Below, piece by piece: positions 6,644-14,477 of a DNA stretch of 22,076 nucleotides. Within the stretch, counting starts at the first letter, position 1. Each line of letters starts with the position of its first letter. The position numbers and the translations under genes were made by a program. Source of the DNA: an uncultured Collinsella sp. GTDB lineage: Bacteria > Actinomycetota > Coriobacteriia > Coriobacteriales > Coriobacteriaceae. The notes beneath the pieces were generated by a model. The model did no database searches and was not told where the DNA came from. It saw only the letters and a list, made by a program, of their open reading frames with translations. Where the stretch lies: assembly GCA_902478995.1 (NCBI GenBank), contig CABSNF010000036.1:1-22076 (forward strand), given 5' to 3'.

Positions 6644-8767
6644 CTAGCACTGCTTTATAAGATCGAGCACCGCGGGAATGTCATCGGCATTACGAAGGGC
6701 AACATAGGTCGGTAGGCCTGGGCCAAATCCACCCTGCGTACGTTTGTCCTGGCACATGTCCTCTGGATCAATTAGGTCATCCACGCTCTTTGCCAGGCCG
6801 ACGGCAATCCAGCCACCGTTGCTGGTCCTACCTTCTAACACGGCATGCAGTTTTCGCTTGCCCGACCTGAAGCCTACATAGTACTTGGCTATGTAGGACT
6901 CCCACGAAGGGTTACCACTCAGAACGGACTCGCGCACCTCATCGAAAAGCTTCTGGTTGAGCCCACCTTCGGCAAAGGTGGGGTGGTTCTCATGCAGAGT
7001 CCAGACAGGAGCCTCGTCAGGCTCCCCACGAGAAGGACGGTACTTGTCGACGACGTCTGCCGGAAGGTCGGGATACTTCCATATCTCGCACGCTTCTTTC
7101 GCCAGCTCGTCCGCGCGCTGCCCAATCTCTTCCTCACCCCATTTTTCATGCGAGACAATCGATTTGTTTAGGTAGAGCGGGCTGCACTTAAATCCGACGT
7201 CAGGCAGATTGAGCTTGTCCGAGAACGACCGGTTTGAGTACTCCTGGTTGTAGCCCGTCAGCGTAAGATTTCCCAAGTTGTTGCACAGCCTGTCGTGGAC
7301 GTCTTCCCAGTTCTCACCAAGCGATTCCTTCCAGCCGTGCTCATCATCAATCGTCTGGGGCATGATGTGCTCGATCTGGTAATCGTCGGCTGAGATGGAC
7401 TCCTTCGGGTGGTGCCAGTTCTCCATGCGTTCCAGGTAATAGCGCTTTTTAGAGAAGCGGTTGTAGCAGTCACGCGCCTTAAACTCCTCGACAAAATGCT
7501 CGTCTGTCGGAAAGTATGCGGTCATACCGCTGCTGTGGATAAGGAGCATCGCCGTAACGTACTCCTCGATATCGTCCTGCTGCTCGAGATTGCGATACAT
7601 GCCGGCAAAGAAATTATTTAGGCCCGTGGTAAGTCTGCCGCAAACCGCTCGCCTGAACAGAAACGACTCGATAGTCTCGCAGATACGTAAAAACGCATTG
7701 CGGTCTAGTCCATTCCCCTCGTAAACCGAATAAAGCAACATTAAGAGGGGCCTTATCTGCTTCACGTCGAGGCTTACGATTCTGCCGAACACTCGGCGCA
7801 GTCCGTCGTCCTTCTCCTTACCAAGGAACAGACTGGCGTATCTATGTGCATACCCGCGCAGCTCCTTAAGCAGACCCTCGGTGTCACCATCGTAGTCGTC
7901 GGCGAAATAGCGCTTAAACTCGTAGTAGGCCTCGTTCTCCTTCGGCATCCTATTGGGAACTTTAAGCCACAGCCAGTACCAGATAAATGCATTGAACTCT
8001 TCTTCGCCGCCTTTTCCGAACAAGCGCTCGAGCGGATGCCAGTAACCCTCGTAGAGCTTGGTCTGCTCGTCGTTGGGAAGCGACATAAGAACGTAGTTAC
8101 GAATGAGGTCGATAGGCGTGAGCGGCTTGCCCTTGGAGTTCATGGACTCAAATATGAGCTGGGCATTATCGACGCCAGCGGTGAGCTTAGTGTCGATGAC
8201 CTGCACACGGTTTAGCCCCGCCCAAAGCCTTGCCGGGTCAAATGATTTACCACGCATCTTCTCGCGGAAGAACGCATGGTTCTCGACAATCCGATCCGAT
8301 TTTTCATCCGGCACGGGTGACCTAGACACGATGGAGAACAGCGTCTCTTTATCGTCCTGCGAGAGCACCAATTTGTAGCGCGCTAGACCGTTGTAGTCGT
8401 CATCGTTAAAGAGGTAGTTCTTCCGCAGCGCCGAGATCTTGAGATCGCCAAGGAAGTCGGCCTTATCGGGATTACCCTCCAGATAGTCAGCCAAAGCAGC
8501 GATCATCAACGAAAACGTCGTCATGCGCTGCTGCCCGTCAATCAGGAGCACGCGCGAAATACTCGTGGCAGAGCTCTCGGACTCGGGGATATAGAGCATC
8601 GACCCCACGAAGTGCGATACGCCATCACGGCCAGCGCGCATGACGTCATCCCAAAGCACCTCGCACTCTTTTACGCTCCACGAGTAAACTCGCTGGTACA
8701 CGGGAATGACAAACTGCATCTTCGCCACGCCCATAAGGTCTAGTAGATTTGCCTCGGTTGCTTTCAT
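6644..8767 (-). CDS. GmrSD-like DUF262/DUF1524 restriction nuclease
   Basis: 707 aa. The N-terminal DUF262 domain has FVIPVYQRVYSWS (19-31), the nucleotide-handling IDGQQRMT (76-83) and FESMNSKGKPLTP (206-218). The DUF1524 HNH-like nuclease domain has EHIMPQ (466-471) and NNLGNLTLTGYNQEYSN (496-512). A C-terminal DUF5655-like domain covers about 595-705. This is the fused layout of GmrSD/SspE/BrxU-type enzymes, NTP-dependent nucleases that cleave or nick phage DNA, often recognising base or backbone modification. The start ATG has AGAGGAG (8778-8784) at 10-nt spacing. It is the last gene of a leftward run from the exonuclease at 12692, with a 452-bp gap before it. Codon use is more A/T-rich than in the purine genes, suggesting horizontal transfer. 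No phosphorothioation (dnd/ssp) or BREX genes are in the window, so the modification sensed is unknown. Confidence 0.88.
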   Translation of the reverse strand: MKATEANLLDLMGVAKMQFVIPVYQRVYSWSVKECEVLWDDVMRAGRDGVSHFVGSMLYIPESESSATSISRVLLIDGQQRMTTFSLMIAALADYLEGNPDKADFLGDLKISALRKNYLFNDDDYNGLARYKLVLSQDDKETLFSIVSRSPVPDEKSDRIVENHAFFREKMRGKSFDPARLWAGLNRVQVIDTKLTAGVDNAQLIFESMNSKGKPLTPIDLIRNYVLMSLPNDEQTKLYEGYWHPLERLFGKGGEEEFNAFIWYWLWLKVPNRMPKENEAYYEFKRYFADDYDGDTEGLLKELRGYAHRYASLFLGKEKDDGLRRVFGRIVSLDVKQIRPLLMLLYSVYEGNGLDRNAFLRICETIESFLFRRAVCGRLTTGLNNFFAGMYRNLEQQDDIEEYVTAMLLIHSSGMTAYFPTDEHFVEEFKARDCYNRFSKKRYYLERMENWHHPKESISADDYQIEHIMPQTIDDEHGWKESLGENWEDVHDRLCNNLGNLTLTGYNQEYSNRSFSDKLNLPDVGFKCSPLYLNKSIVSHEKWGEEEIGQRADELAKEACEIWKYPDLPADVVDKYRPSRGEPDEAPVWTLHENHPTFAEGGLNQKLFDEVRESVLSGNPSWESYIAKYYVGFRSGKRKLHAVLEGRTSNGGWIAVGLAKSVDDLIDPEDMCQDKRTQGGFGPGLPTYVALRNADDIPAVLDLIKQC

Positions 8768-8919
8768 TTGCGGTTGTCTCCTCTTTCTTGTTTACGCCGT
8801 TTGCAGTCAGTCCCCCACTGAGCGGAGGGTGCCAAAGACGAGAGCATCGAAGCACAGAAGCAACCGGGATGCTCATATCGTTAGATTTTACAACGCAAGC
8901 AAACGCTTACGCCGTCAGG

Positions 8920-8944
8920 GTGGCGCGCGATCGCTGCGCGCCAC
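8920..8944. repeat. GC-rich perfect hairpin
   Basis: GTGGCGCGC (8920-8928) pairs perfectly with GCGCGCCAC (8936-8944) around a 7-nt loop. There is no T-run on either side, so a terminator role is uncertain. It lies between the 787-aa gene and the GmrSD-like gene. Confidence 0.6.
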
Positions 8945-8960
8945 TCCCCAAAATCATACG

Positions 8961-8998
8961 ATGTCAAAAGACTGACACTTGTGTATGCCTTTTGACAT
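8961..8998. repeat. Nested 38-bp palindrome
   Basis: ATGTCAAAAG (8961-8970) is perfectly inverted as CTTTTGACAT (8989-8998). Centred inside is ACAC-TT-GTGT (8975-8984), with 4 nt on each side between inner and outer arms. Each outer arm contains a consensus TTGACA -35 hexamer pointing outward, but no matching -10 box follows at the right distance. The layout suits a dimer- or tetramer-binding operator or a recombinase site; which one is unknown. Confidence 0.55.
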
Positions 8999-9219
8999 TG
9001 CCACAGACTTACGGGTTTCTTGTCTCATATGCCAAGAGCGGATATCTAGATCGCTGCCCCTCCCGCCCAAAGGAGCTCGACAAGAACTGATCGAAGGGCA
9101 AATCAGACATCGAGCAAGTCGCCGACATGCTCATCGCGCCTCGCAAAAAGATGGGCAAACACGGTACCATCTTAAGCGGTGGCGATGATGACACGGAATT
9201 GCAGCCGAATCGCCCCGAC

Positions 9220-11583
9220 CTATTCGCCACCCGATGCTGGCAAGCTGTTGAGCGGCTCGCTCTCACCGGCGGCACCAAGGCGCTTCTGCATCTTCTCGAT
9301 CTGCTTAAGGGTCGAAGTCAAATACCCAAGACCCTTCTTCAACTGCTTAAGCAACCTGCCATTCCTGCGGTCCCCCTTTCCATTCTCCTTCTCGACATCC
9401 TCCTCAACACCAGCGATGCTGCGCTGCACGGCCTCGGCCGCCTTCTGCACCAAAATGGCTCCCTCATGCGGGCAGCGGTCAGTTGCCACATCAAGAAATG
9501 CGAGAAGCCTTGAGCATTCAACGAGCACGAACTGCGCATAGTCCTCCCCCATCGACGCCGCCAGGGCAACGCCGCTAGAACCCAAAAGGCCAAACGCAGC
9601 GCCGCCGCCAGCAATTAAAGCGGTGCCACCGGCCATGCCCATGCCGCCGGCGGCCAAGGCGCCGCCGCCAGCAGCAGCAAGACTCGCATTGACGAGCGCA
9701 GCCCCGTGAAGGCCGACAAACGAGCCTCCAAAGATACCGACAGCAATATCCGGAGCCAATGCCGCGGCCACTCCTCCTGTGCCCAGGGCCGCCGCCACGG
9801 CAATGGCGCCGCCTACCAAGACCTTTGGCAATGTACCTGAGAGCTCACGGATATGCGCCCCGCATTGCTTCTCTAGGGAACGCACGGCGTCCAAATCAAC
9901 CGCGTCTTGTCTCCTGGGAAATTCATCTTTAACCCAAGCCCCGCTCCCCTTCAAACCTTTGTATTCCTTCTTCTCTTCATCTCCTATCTGGAAATAGGGG
10001 CGAAACTCAACCAGCTCCTGAGCGATCAGCAAAGCGCGCACCTTGCCGCCTCGCTGCCGCGAAATAGCCTCAAGGGCTCCGTACGCATCTTCCTCGCTCA
10101 AAAAATAGCCGCCTGCATCAATGCCTAGGCCATCCGTGACCGAATCCTGCCACGCGCGGGCCCAGCTCCTCTTTTGCCCTTTGCGCACTTCGTTCTTCTC
10201 GTTCCCGCAGTCGTAGTTGATGGCGGCAAGCTTCAGCGAGAAGGCAATCCTCGTCGTCTCTCTATCTAGGCTATAAAAGTGGAATCCATCGAAGATATCC
10301 TGGCGGCGCCTGGCGCGCTCAGTCCAAGCCTCGGACATTTCCTCCGCCATATAGCCCCAGTCGGCATGGAGTGCAAACGCAAGGCGTCCAACTCCAACGT
10401 AGTTTATTCGCAAGAAGAACTTCTGGGCGAACACGACCTTGTTCCCCTCGCATTCGATACCCGCCCTGACCGCCGCCGTCGCCAGATTCGCCAGAACGAA
10501 CGAAGTACTCGAAACCGTGACCATGCGAGTGAGGGCCCTGCTGTTGTAGGGCATGAAATGCGAAGCCTTGAGCTTGCGCAAGCCGGAGACATCACTCACT
10601 TCGCAACGTTCTAGCTCGGCCTTGAGCCTTGAAAGCATGTAGAGACAACGAACGATAACCTCGTTGGCCACGACTGCTGGCACCTGGCTTAAAGCTTGAT
10701 CGAAAAGACCGACTTCCGTCCGAAGGTCGAAGCGAATGGGCTTGCCGTCCTCGGTTTTGAACGCCGTTCCGTTAAACAGCTTTGAGATCCATTGCTGAAT
10801 GCGAATATCCTTGCCCTTATAGGCAATCCGCATGTCTTGAAAAACAGGCAGGGAGGAGAGCTCCTTTAGCAGGGACAGCACAACGCCGGGAATACCCGTC
10901 CCCTTACCGGGGTTTGAACTAGACCCCGCCATGTCGCTCACGAGATGCATTGCCCAGAACAGAGTGCCAAACGCGATCTTCTCTGGAACGTTCCTGCCTA
11001 TAAGAGGGCGGTCAGGATCGAAGGCGGCGGCAGGCAGGTCAAAGGCGACAAACCGGCCGGCCGTATCGGTGCCATAGCCTTTGCACGTGAATTGCGAGAG
11101 GATCGAACACGCAAGGCCAACCAAGCTCGGGTGGTGCGAGAAATCCCGCAGATGATGTTGGAGCCCGCCGCCAAACTCGGCAGTCAGCTTGTCCGCGGCA
11201 AGAGGAAACCCTTTCTCTAGAAAGCGAATAGCGTCTTCTAGAGTTGCATCCGCCTTTGTCATACCCGCAGACTTGGCAATCGTAAGAACGAATTTGCCAA
11301 CCTTCTCGTCGCCCCACTCTTTGGCACCCTCTAGGTTGAAGTCTTTCTGCCACAGGATATTCAACGCGCCCGTGAGGAGCCCGCTAACGGCTGCAAGTTC
11401 ATAGTCGAGCTTCGTAGCCTTTTCAGCCCGAGGGTCAAAATCAAAGAGGACCTCCTCCCCATCGGGAGCGTCCTTAAAACCAACCAGCACGGCGCTACCG
11501 TTCAGCGGCACAGATGCAACTTTGGGCAGTTGAGGCATGGTGTAAACTATCTCGCCGCCACTAAAAACAAGTTCGTCTGCCAT
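9220..11583 (-). CDS. 787-aa protein with glycine-zipper membrane segment, unknown
   Basis: I do not recognise a named family. The N-terminal 580 residues are soluble-looking, with His/Asp-rich stretches that look conserved: HHLRDFSHHPSLVGLAC (143-159) and MHLVSDMAGSS (212-222) followed by GKGTGIPG (226-233). Residues about 587-677 are almost entirely Gly, Ala, Val and Leu, with small-residue zippers (VNASLAAAGGGALAAGGMG, then AGGTALIAGGGAAFG), typical of membrane-inserting or pore-forming segments. A charged coiled tail (700-770) follows. The start is the ATG at 11583, which has AGGAGGA (11591-11597) seven bases upstream. A GTG at 11625 in the same frame lacks a site. It lies between a frameshifted small gene and the GmrSD-like gene, so a membrane effector role in defence is an inference from context. 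Confidence 0.72.
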   Translation of the reverse strand: MADELVFSGGEIVYTMPQLPKVASVPLNGSAVLVGFKDAPDGEEVLFDFDPRAEKATKLDYELAAVSGLLTGALNILWQKDFNLEGAKEWGDEKVGKFVLTIAKSAGMTKADATLEDAIRFLEKGFPLAADKLTAEFGGGLQHHLRDFSHHPSLVGLACSILSQFTCKGYGTDTAGRFVAFDLPAAAFDPDRPLIGRNVPEKIAFGTLFWAMHLVSDMAGSSSNPGKGTGIPGVVLSLLKELSSLPVFQDMRIAYKGKDIRIQQWISKLFNGTAFKTEDGKPIRFDLRTEVGLFDQALSQVPAVVANEVIVRCLYMLSRLKAELERCEVSDVSGLRKLKASHFMPYNSRALTRMVTVSSTSFVLANLATAAVRAGIECEGNKVVFAQKFFLRINYVGVGRLAFALHADWGYMAEEMSEAWTERARRRQDIFDGFHFYSLDRETTRIAFSLKLAAINYDCGNEKNEVRKGQKRSWARAWQDSVTDGLGIDAGGYFLSEEDAYGALEAISRQRGGKVRALLIAQELVEFRPYFQIGDEEKKEYKGLKGSGAWVKDEFPRRQDAVDLDAVRSLEKQCGAHIRELSGTLPKVLVGGAIAVAAALGTGGVAAALAPDIAVGIFGGSFVGLHGAALVNASLAAAGGGALAAGGMGMAGGTALIAGGGAAFGLLGSSGVALAASMGEDYAQFVLVECSRLLAFLDVATDRCPHEGAILVQKAAEAVQRSIAGVEEDVEKENGKGDRRNGRLLKQLKKGLGYLTSTLKQIEKMQKRLGAAGESEPLNSLPASGGE

Positions 11584-11648
11584 ACCGGCTTCCTCCTGCA
11601 AACGCGTAAAACTAGATTGCTCCACGCCGCCAAATCCCTCTCGTAGAA

Positions 11649-11953
11649 CTACTCGATAATCTCGATGATGCAGTTGCTCAGAACCTCGTCGGAACTGTTC
11701 ACCTCTGGCAGCCTGTACGCCTCATTGTGAACGATAACGCGCGCAGCGTCACGGGTCTATGCCTGCCCATCCAGCGAATCATGTTAGCAAGCCGTTCTTC
11801 GACAATGGATGCCATCTCGGTGTCCATACTCTTGACCTGCCTGGTCTCGGCGGGCGTCAGCGTGTCCTTGAATAGCATCTCAAGCACAGCCCTCTGATGC
11901 TGATTCTGGAATCCTTCCCGCAACCATTCCTTCTGCTTACGCCCAATGGGCAC
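11649..11953 (-). pseudogene. Small gene split by a one-base frameshift
   Basis: From a GTG at 11953, four bases after the exonuclease stop and preceded by GGAAGG, a frame runs through RKQKEWLREGFQNQHQRAVL and SMDTEMASIVEERLANMIRW. It then derails near 11755. The next frame continues as DAARVIVHNEAYRLPEVNSS and DEVLSNCIIEIIE to a TAG at 11649-11651. Inserting one base in the minus-strand CCC run at 11753-11755 joins the two parts into a single 101-aa protein. As read, the first frame ends at 11699. Family unknown. The coupled start, and the next gene 65 bp downstream, place it in the operon. The lesion is either a real mutation or a homopolymer sequencing error. Confidence 0.6.
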
Positions 11954-11957
11954 CCGC

Positions 11958-12692
11958 CTACCTTCCCGCCGCCTTCAGCTTCAGCAGCAGGTCGCCCAGC
12001 TCGGGGCACTTGCTAGAAAGGCGCGTCTGAGCTCGCTCGCCCATCCCCCACCGCTGGCGGACTTCCTGGGCGCGCGGGCTCACGCGGTAGTCCCCGTCCA
12101 TCACCTGCTTGAGCAGCTTGGCGGTCACGCGCGCATCGGCAAGGGCGCTGTGGGCGTGACCCGTCGACTCGTCGAACTCGATGCCAAACCACGTCGCCGC
12201 GTCACTCAAAGAGACGCACCCGTGGCTGCCCACGTCCATGATCGAGGTGTAAAACGCCTGCAGGTCGGCCCAATCCGTAGGAAATGCGGAAAGATCGATG
12301 TGCTTTGCCTGGCACTCGGTCAAAAGCTGTCGACGGTCCGCCCCGCTCCAGCAAACTACCTGTGCGGAGTAGCGACCGATCCAATCGCTGAGCCTTTTGA
12401 TTACCATGTAGAGCGGATCGGCCATCGCAGTGTCCACGGCCGATATCCCCGTAAGCTCGCGGACGGAAAACGCAACGCCTTCGGTAAATTCCGTCTGCAC
12501 AAACTGCGAGAACTCGCCCATAACGTTGCCGTGGTAATCGAGCTTGACGGCGCCGACCTCGATAATCTCATTACGCAGCCCACGTCGCTGGCGCTGCTTT
12601 GGCACCGGCGCAAACTCAAAGTCCAGCACAATCTGGCGCGCAAAGTTCGTCGTATCGATAGCCGAGATACACGGCGTCTTTTCAGCTGACAC
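11958..12692 (-). CDS. DEDDh (DnaQ-like) 3'-5' exonuclease
   Basis: 244 aa. Exonuclease signature residues are in order: D24 and E26 in VLDFEFAP (Exo I), NEIIEVGAVKLD (41-52), D119 in WSGADRR (Exo II), and H181 with D186 in HSALADA (Exo III, DEDDh type). It resembles KapD/ERI-type stand-alone exonucleases, which trim RNA or single-stranded DNA from the 3' end, rather than the polymerase epsilon subunit. The start is GTG at 12692, with GGAGAAAGG upstream at 8-nt spacing. It is the first gene of the leftward run that includes the broken small gene, the 787-aa zipper protein and the GmrSD-like nuclease. The near-overlap with the small gene implies translational coupling. Some phage-defence systems carry DEDDh exonucleases, but it could also be a general RNA-processing gene that happens to be next door. 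Confidence 0.88.
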   Translation of the reverse strand: MSAEKTPCISAIDTTNFARQIVLDFEFAPVPKQRQRRGLRNEIIEVGAVKLDYHGNVMGEFSQFVQTEFTEGVAFSVRELTGISAVDTAMADPLYMVIKRLSDWIGRYSAQVVCWSGADRRQLLTECQAKHIDLSAFPTDWADLQAFYTSIMDVGSHGCVSLSDAATWFGIEFDESTGHAHSALADARVTAKLLKQVMDGDYRVSPRAQEVRQRWGMGERAQTRLSSKCPELGDLLLKLKAAGR

Positions 12693-12854
12693 GGTTAGGG
12701 CCTTTCTCCGTTGCTGGCCGCTTACTACACAGGCGGCTACATTGCCGTAAGGATAGGCGCCCGTGCGGACATGAAAGCAGGGCGCAATGCCATACGCCAG
12801 GCACTCGCCATGCAGACGGCCCCAAGAAAGTCGCCCGCTCTATTCAAATGCGTG

Positions 12855-12899
12855 AAAAAGTTTAGGCCCGGTGACTTGAATCAGCGGTCATCCCGGGCC
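12855..12899 (-). terminator. Intrinsic terminator (minus strand)
   Basis: GGCCCGG (12865-12871) pairs with CCGGGCC (12893-12899). The stem continues as TGAC/GTCA (12872-12875 with 12887-12890) past a 2-nt bulge. On the minus strand TAAACTTTTT follows directly. It would end transcription coming from the DUF4143 ATPase gene and insulate the exonuclease. Confidence 0.6.
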
Positions 12900-12901
12900 C
12901 A

Positions 12902-12991
12902 TCAGAGCTCGTAGAACTCTTGGTTGCTTTGGTCTCGCTCTTCACGGCGCTTATCGAACTTTCCGAGGCACTCAAGCAGCATTCGAAGCAT
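12902..12991 (-). CDS. Possible 29-aa small protein
   Basis: An ATG-started frame reads MLRMLLECLGKFDKRREERD and ends QSNQEFYEL. The TGA stop lies 3 bp before the minus-strand terminator stem. It has a hydrophobic start and a highly charged helical remainder. There is no clear ribosome site. It could be a true small protein co-transcribed after the DUF4143 ATPase, or the tail of a decayed gene. Position and amino-acid character favour it, but the evidence is thin. Confidence 0.3.
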   Translation of the reverse strand: MLRMLLECLGKFDKRREERDQSNQEFYEL

Positions 12992-13146
12992 AACAAGTCG
13001 CTGCCATTAAGGCACTGACCTCTTGACCAAGCAACGGCGCTGCCCAGCTATCACCCTTGGGCTGCCGTCAACTTTATTCTATCCGCGAGCATCTGGTTTA
13101 CCAAATGGATTTTCGGTAAAGGAAGCACGGCACGCCCGCAAAACCA

Positions 13147-14442
13147 CTACGCCCCAAGTGCCGCCATGGGAATCACCGCCACGCCGTCGTCGCGTGTGTA
13201 GGCAATGCTCCCCTTTCCAACCACGACCGCCAAAAACGCCGGCGCGGCATTCTGGGCGACAGGATTGGAGAGCACTTTCCTCTCCAGCGCCTTGAGATTT
13301 CTCGCTCCATCGTCTGCTTTCGCATCACTCAGCTTGACCTCGATGGCTCCCCAGCGCCCGTCGTGCTCAACGATCAGATCGACCTCAAGGCCCTTCTCAT
13401 CTCGGAAATAATGGACACTGTTGTCGACACCGCCGTAGGTGGAAAGGAACACGCGCACGTCGCGCAGGACGAGATTCTCAAAGAGCATCCCCAGCGTTTG
13501 CATATCGCCAAGCAGCCGCTCAGGGGTAGCCCCCAGCAACGCCGCCGCAAGTGACGGGTCACAGAAGTAGCGCTTGGGGCGCACGCGAACGCGGGCCTTC
13601 GAGCGCATGGGCGGCTCCCATCCGCACAGGTCCTCGGTCAGCTTGAGCCTGTTGAAGAGGTCCAAGTACGCAGCGATGGTCCTCTCGTCGGGGCCCGCCT
13701 CACCGTACGAGGCGTCCTTTACGAGCGTCTTGTACGTGACAGCCTGGCTCTCGTTCATGGCAAGAGCTCGCAAAAGGCCGTGTGCAAGCTCGGGCGACAT
13801 GCCCTCGTCCAGCACGTTGACGTCGAGCACCGAGTGCACGTACTGGCTTGCCGTCTCTCGCGCAAGATCTTCCGAAAGCCCAAGATTTGCAGGCCAACCG
13901 CCCCTGCAGCACCAGCGGGCGACGTCATCCACCGTGCTCTCGCGACGCTGAGGGGCAAAATCCTCGCCCTTAAAGAGGCTTGCCAGTGACACGAGCGGCT
14001 CGCCGTCGCCCGACTCACACAGGGCCATGGGGCGCATTGACAGACGGGCGATCCTACCCGTGCCGGAATGACGAACATGGCTGCGCTCCTCGCTTTTGAG
14101 CGCGGTCGAGCCCGTGAGCAAAAGTGTCCCCCGTTCGTTGCCGCTCGCGTCCACGAAACGCCGGGCGGCATCCCAAACCTCGGGCACCTCCTGCCATTCA
14201 TCGACCAGGTGTGGCGCATCGCCGATGAGCGCCAGGCTTGGGTCGACCTCTGCCGCCGCACGCTGCGCAGGCTCATCGAGCCTGGAGACGCTCGCCGAGC
14301 GAGAGAGCGCCGTCCAGGTCTTGCCGCACCATTTGGGGCCGTTGATCTCCACACAGCCAAACGCCCGCATAAGGGTGTCGAGGCGCTCCTCTATGAGCCG
14401 GGGCCTATATCCCTTTTGGGTCAATCTCTTTGGTGCATCCAT
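13147..14442 (-). CDS. AAA_14/DUF4143 ATPase
   Basis: 431 aa. The N-terminal AAA_14 ATPase domain has the Walker A variant GPKWCGKT (35-42), Walker B HLVDEWQ (78-84), the sensor TLLLTGS (106-112) and the family-typical GTGRIARLSMRPMAL (127-141). The C-terminal DUF4143 domain keeps PD-(D/E)XK nuclease-like residues: FEN (321-323), D355 in LEVDLIVE and E368-x-K370 in AIEVKLS. The start ATG has AGGGA (14452-14456) at 9-nt spacing. Such ATPases are widespread accessory genes of gut bacteria and archaea with no settled function. Its promoter region consists of five tandem 23-bp repeats. It lies 185 bp downstream of a second, unrelated AAA-type ATPase on the same strand. It could have its own transcript, ending at 12855. 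Confidence 0.9.
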   Translation of the reverse strand: MDAPKRLTQKGYRPRLIEERLDTLMRAFGCVEINGPKWCGKTWTALSRSASVSRLDEPAQRAAAEVDPSLALIGDAPHLVDEWQEVPEVWDAARRFVDASGNERGTLLLTGSTALKSEERSHVRHSGTGRIARLSMRPMALCESGDGEPLVSLASLFKGEDFAPQRRESTVDDVARWCCRGGWPANLGLSEDLARETASQYVHSVLDVNVLDEGMSPELAHGLLRALAMNESQAVTYKTLVKDASYGEAGPDERTIAAYLDLFNRLKLTEDLCGWEPPMRSKARVRVRPKRYFCDPSLAAALLGATPERLLGDMQTLGMLFENLVLRDVRVFLSTYGGVDNSVHYFRDEKGLEVDLIVEHDGRWGAIEVKLSDAKADDGARNLKALERKVLSNPVAQNAAPAFLAVVVGKGSIAYTRDDGVAVIPMAALGA

Positions 14443-14477
14443 AGACGGCCGTCCCTCTCTATCACGCGATATGCGAA

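Larger units (their letters stand above)
8768..9219. other. Gene-free stretch with hairpin, nested palindrome and possible relic
   Basis: No convincing gene in 452 bp. It holds a perfect 9-bp hairpin (8920-8944), a nested palindrome (8961-8998), and the GmrSD gene's ribosome site at its left end. On the plus strand, 9091-9180 reads SKGKSDIEQVADMLIAPRKK and continues MGKHGTIL, immediately after an in-frame TGA at 9088-9090. It looks protein-like but is short and lacks a start, so it may be the relic of a deleted gene; I am not sure of this. Confidence 0.5.
12693..13146. other. Intergenic stretch with terminator and possible tiny ORF
   Basis: 454 bp between the exonuclease start and the DUF4143 ATPase stop. 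It contains a minus-strand terminator (12855-12899), a possible 29-codon ORF just upstream of it (12902-12991), and the exonuclease ribosome site. I see no other gene, and no clear -35/-10 pair for the exonuclease. Confidence 0.5.

Noticed and set aside
8961..8998. dif/Xer recombination site or twin outward promoters
   Set aside because: The sequence does not resemble known dif sites, and although TTGACA is present in both arms no -10 box follows at 16-18 bp. It is kept only as an unassigned palindrome.
11946..12689. 247-codon plus-strand frame opposite the exonuclease
   Set aside because: The minus strand carries all five DEDDh residues in order; the opposite frame shows no domain.
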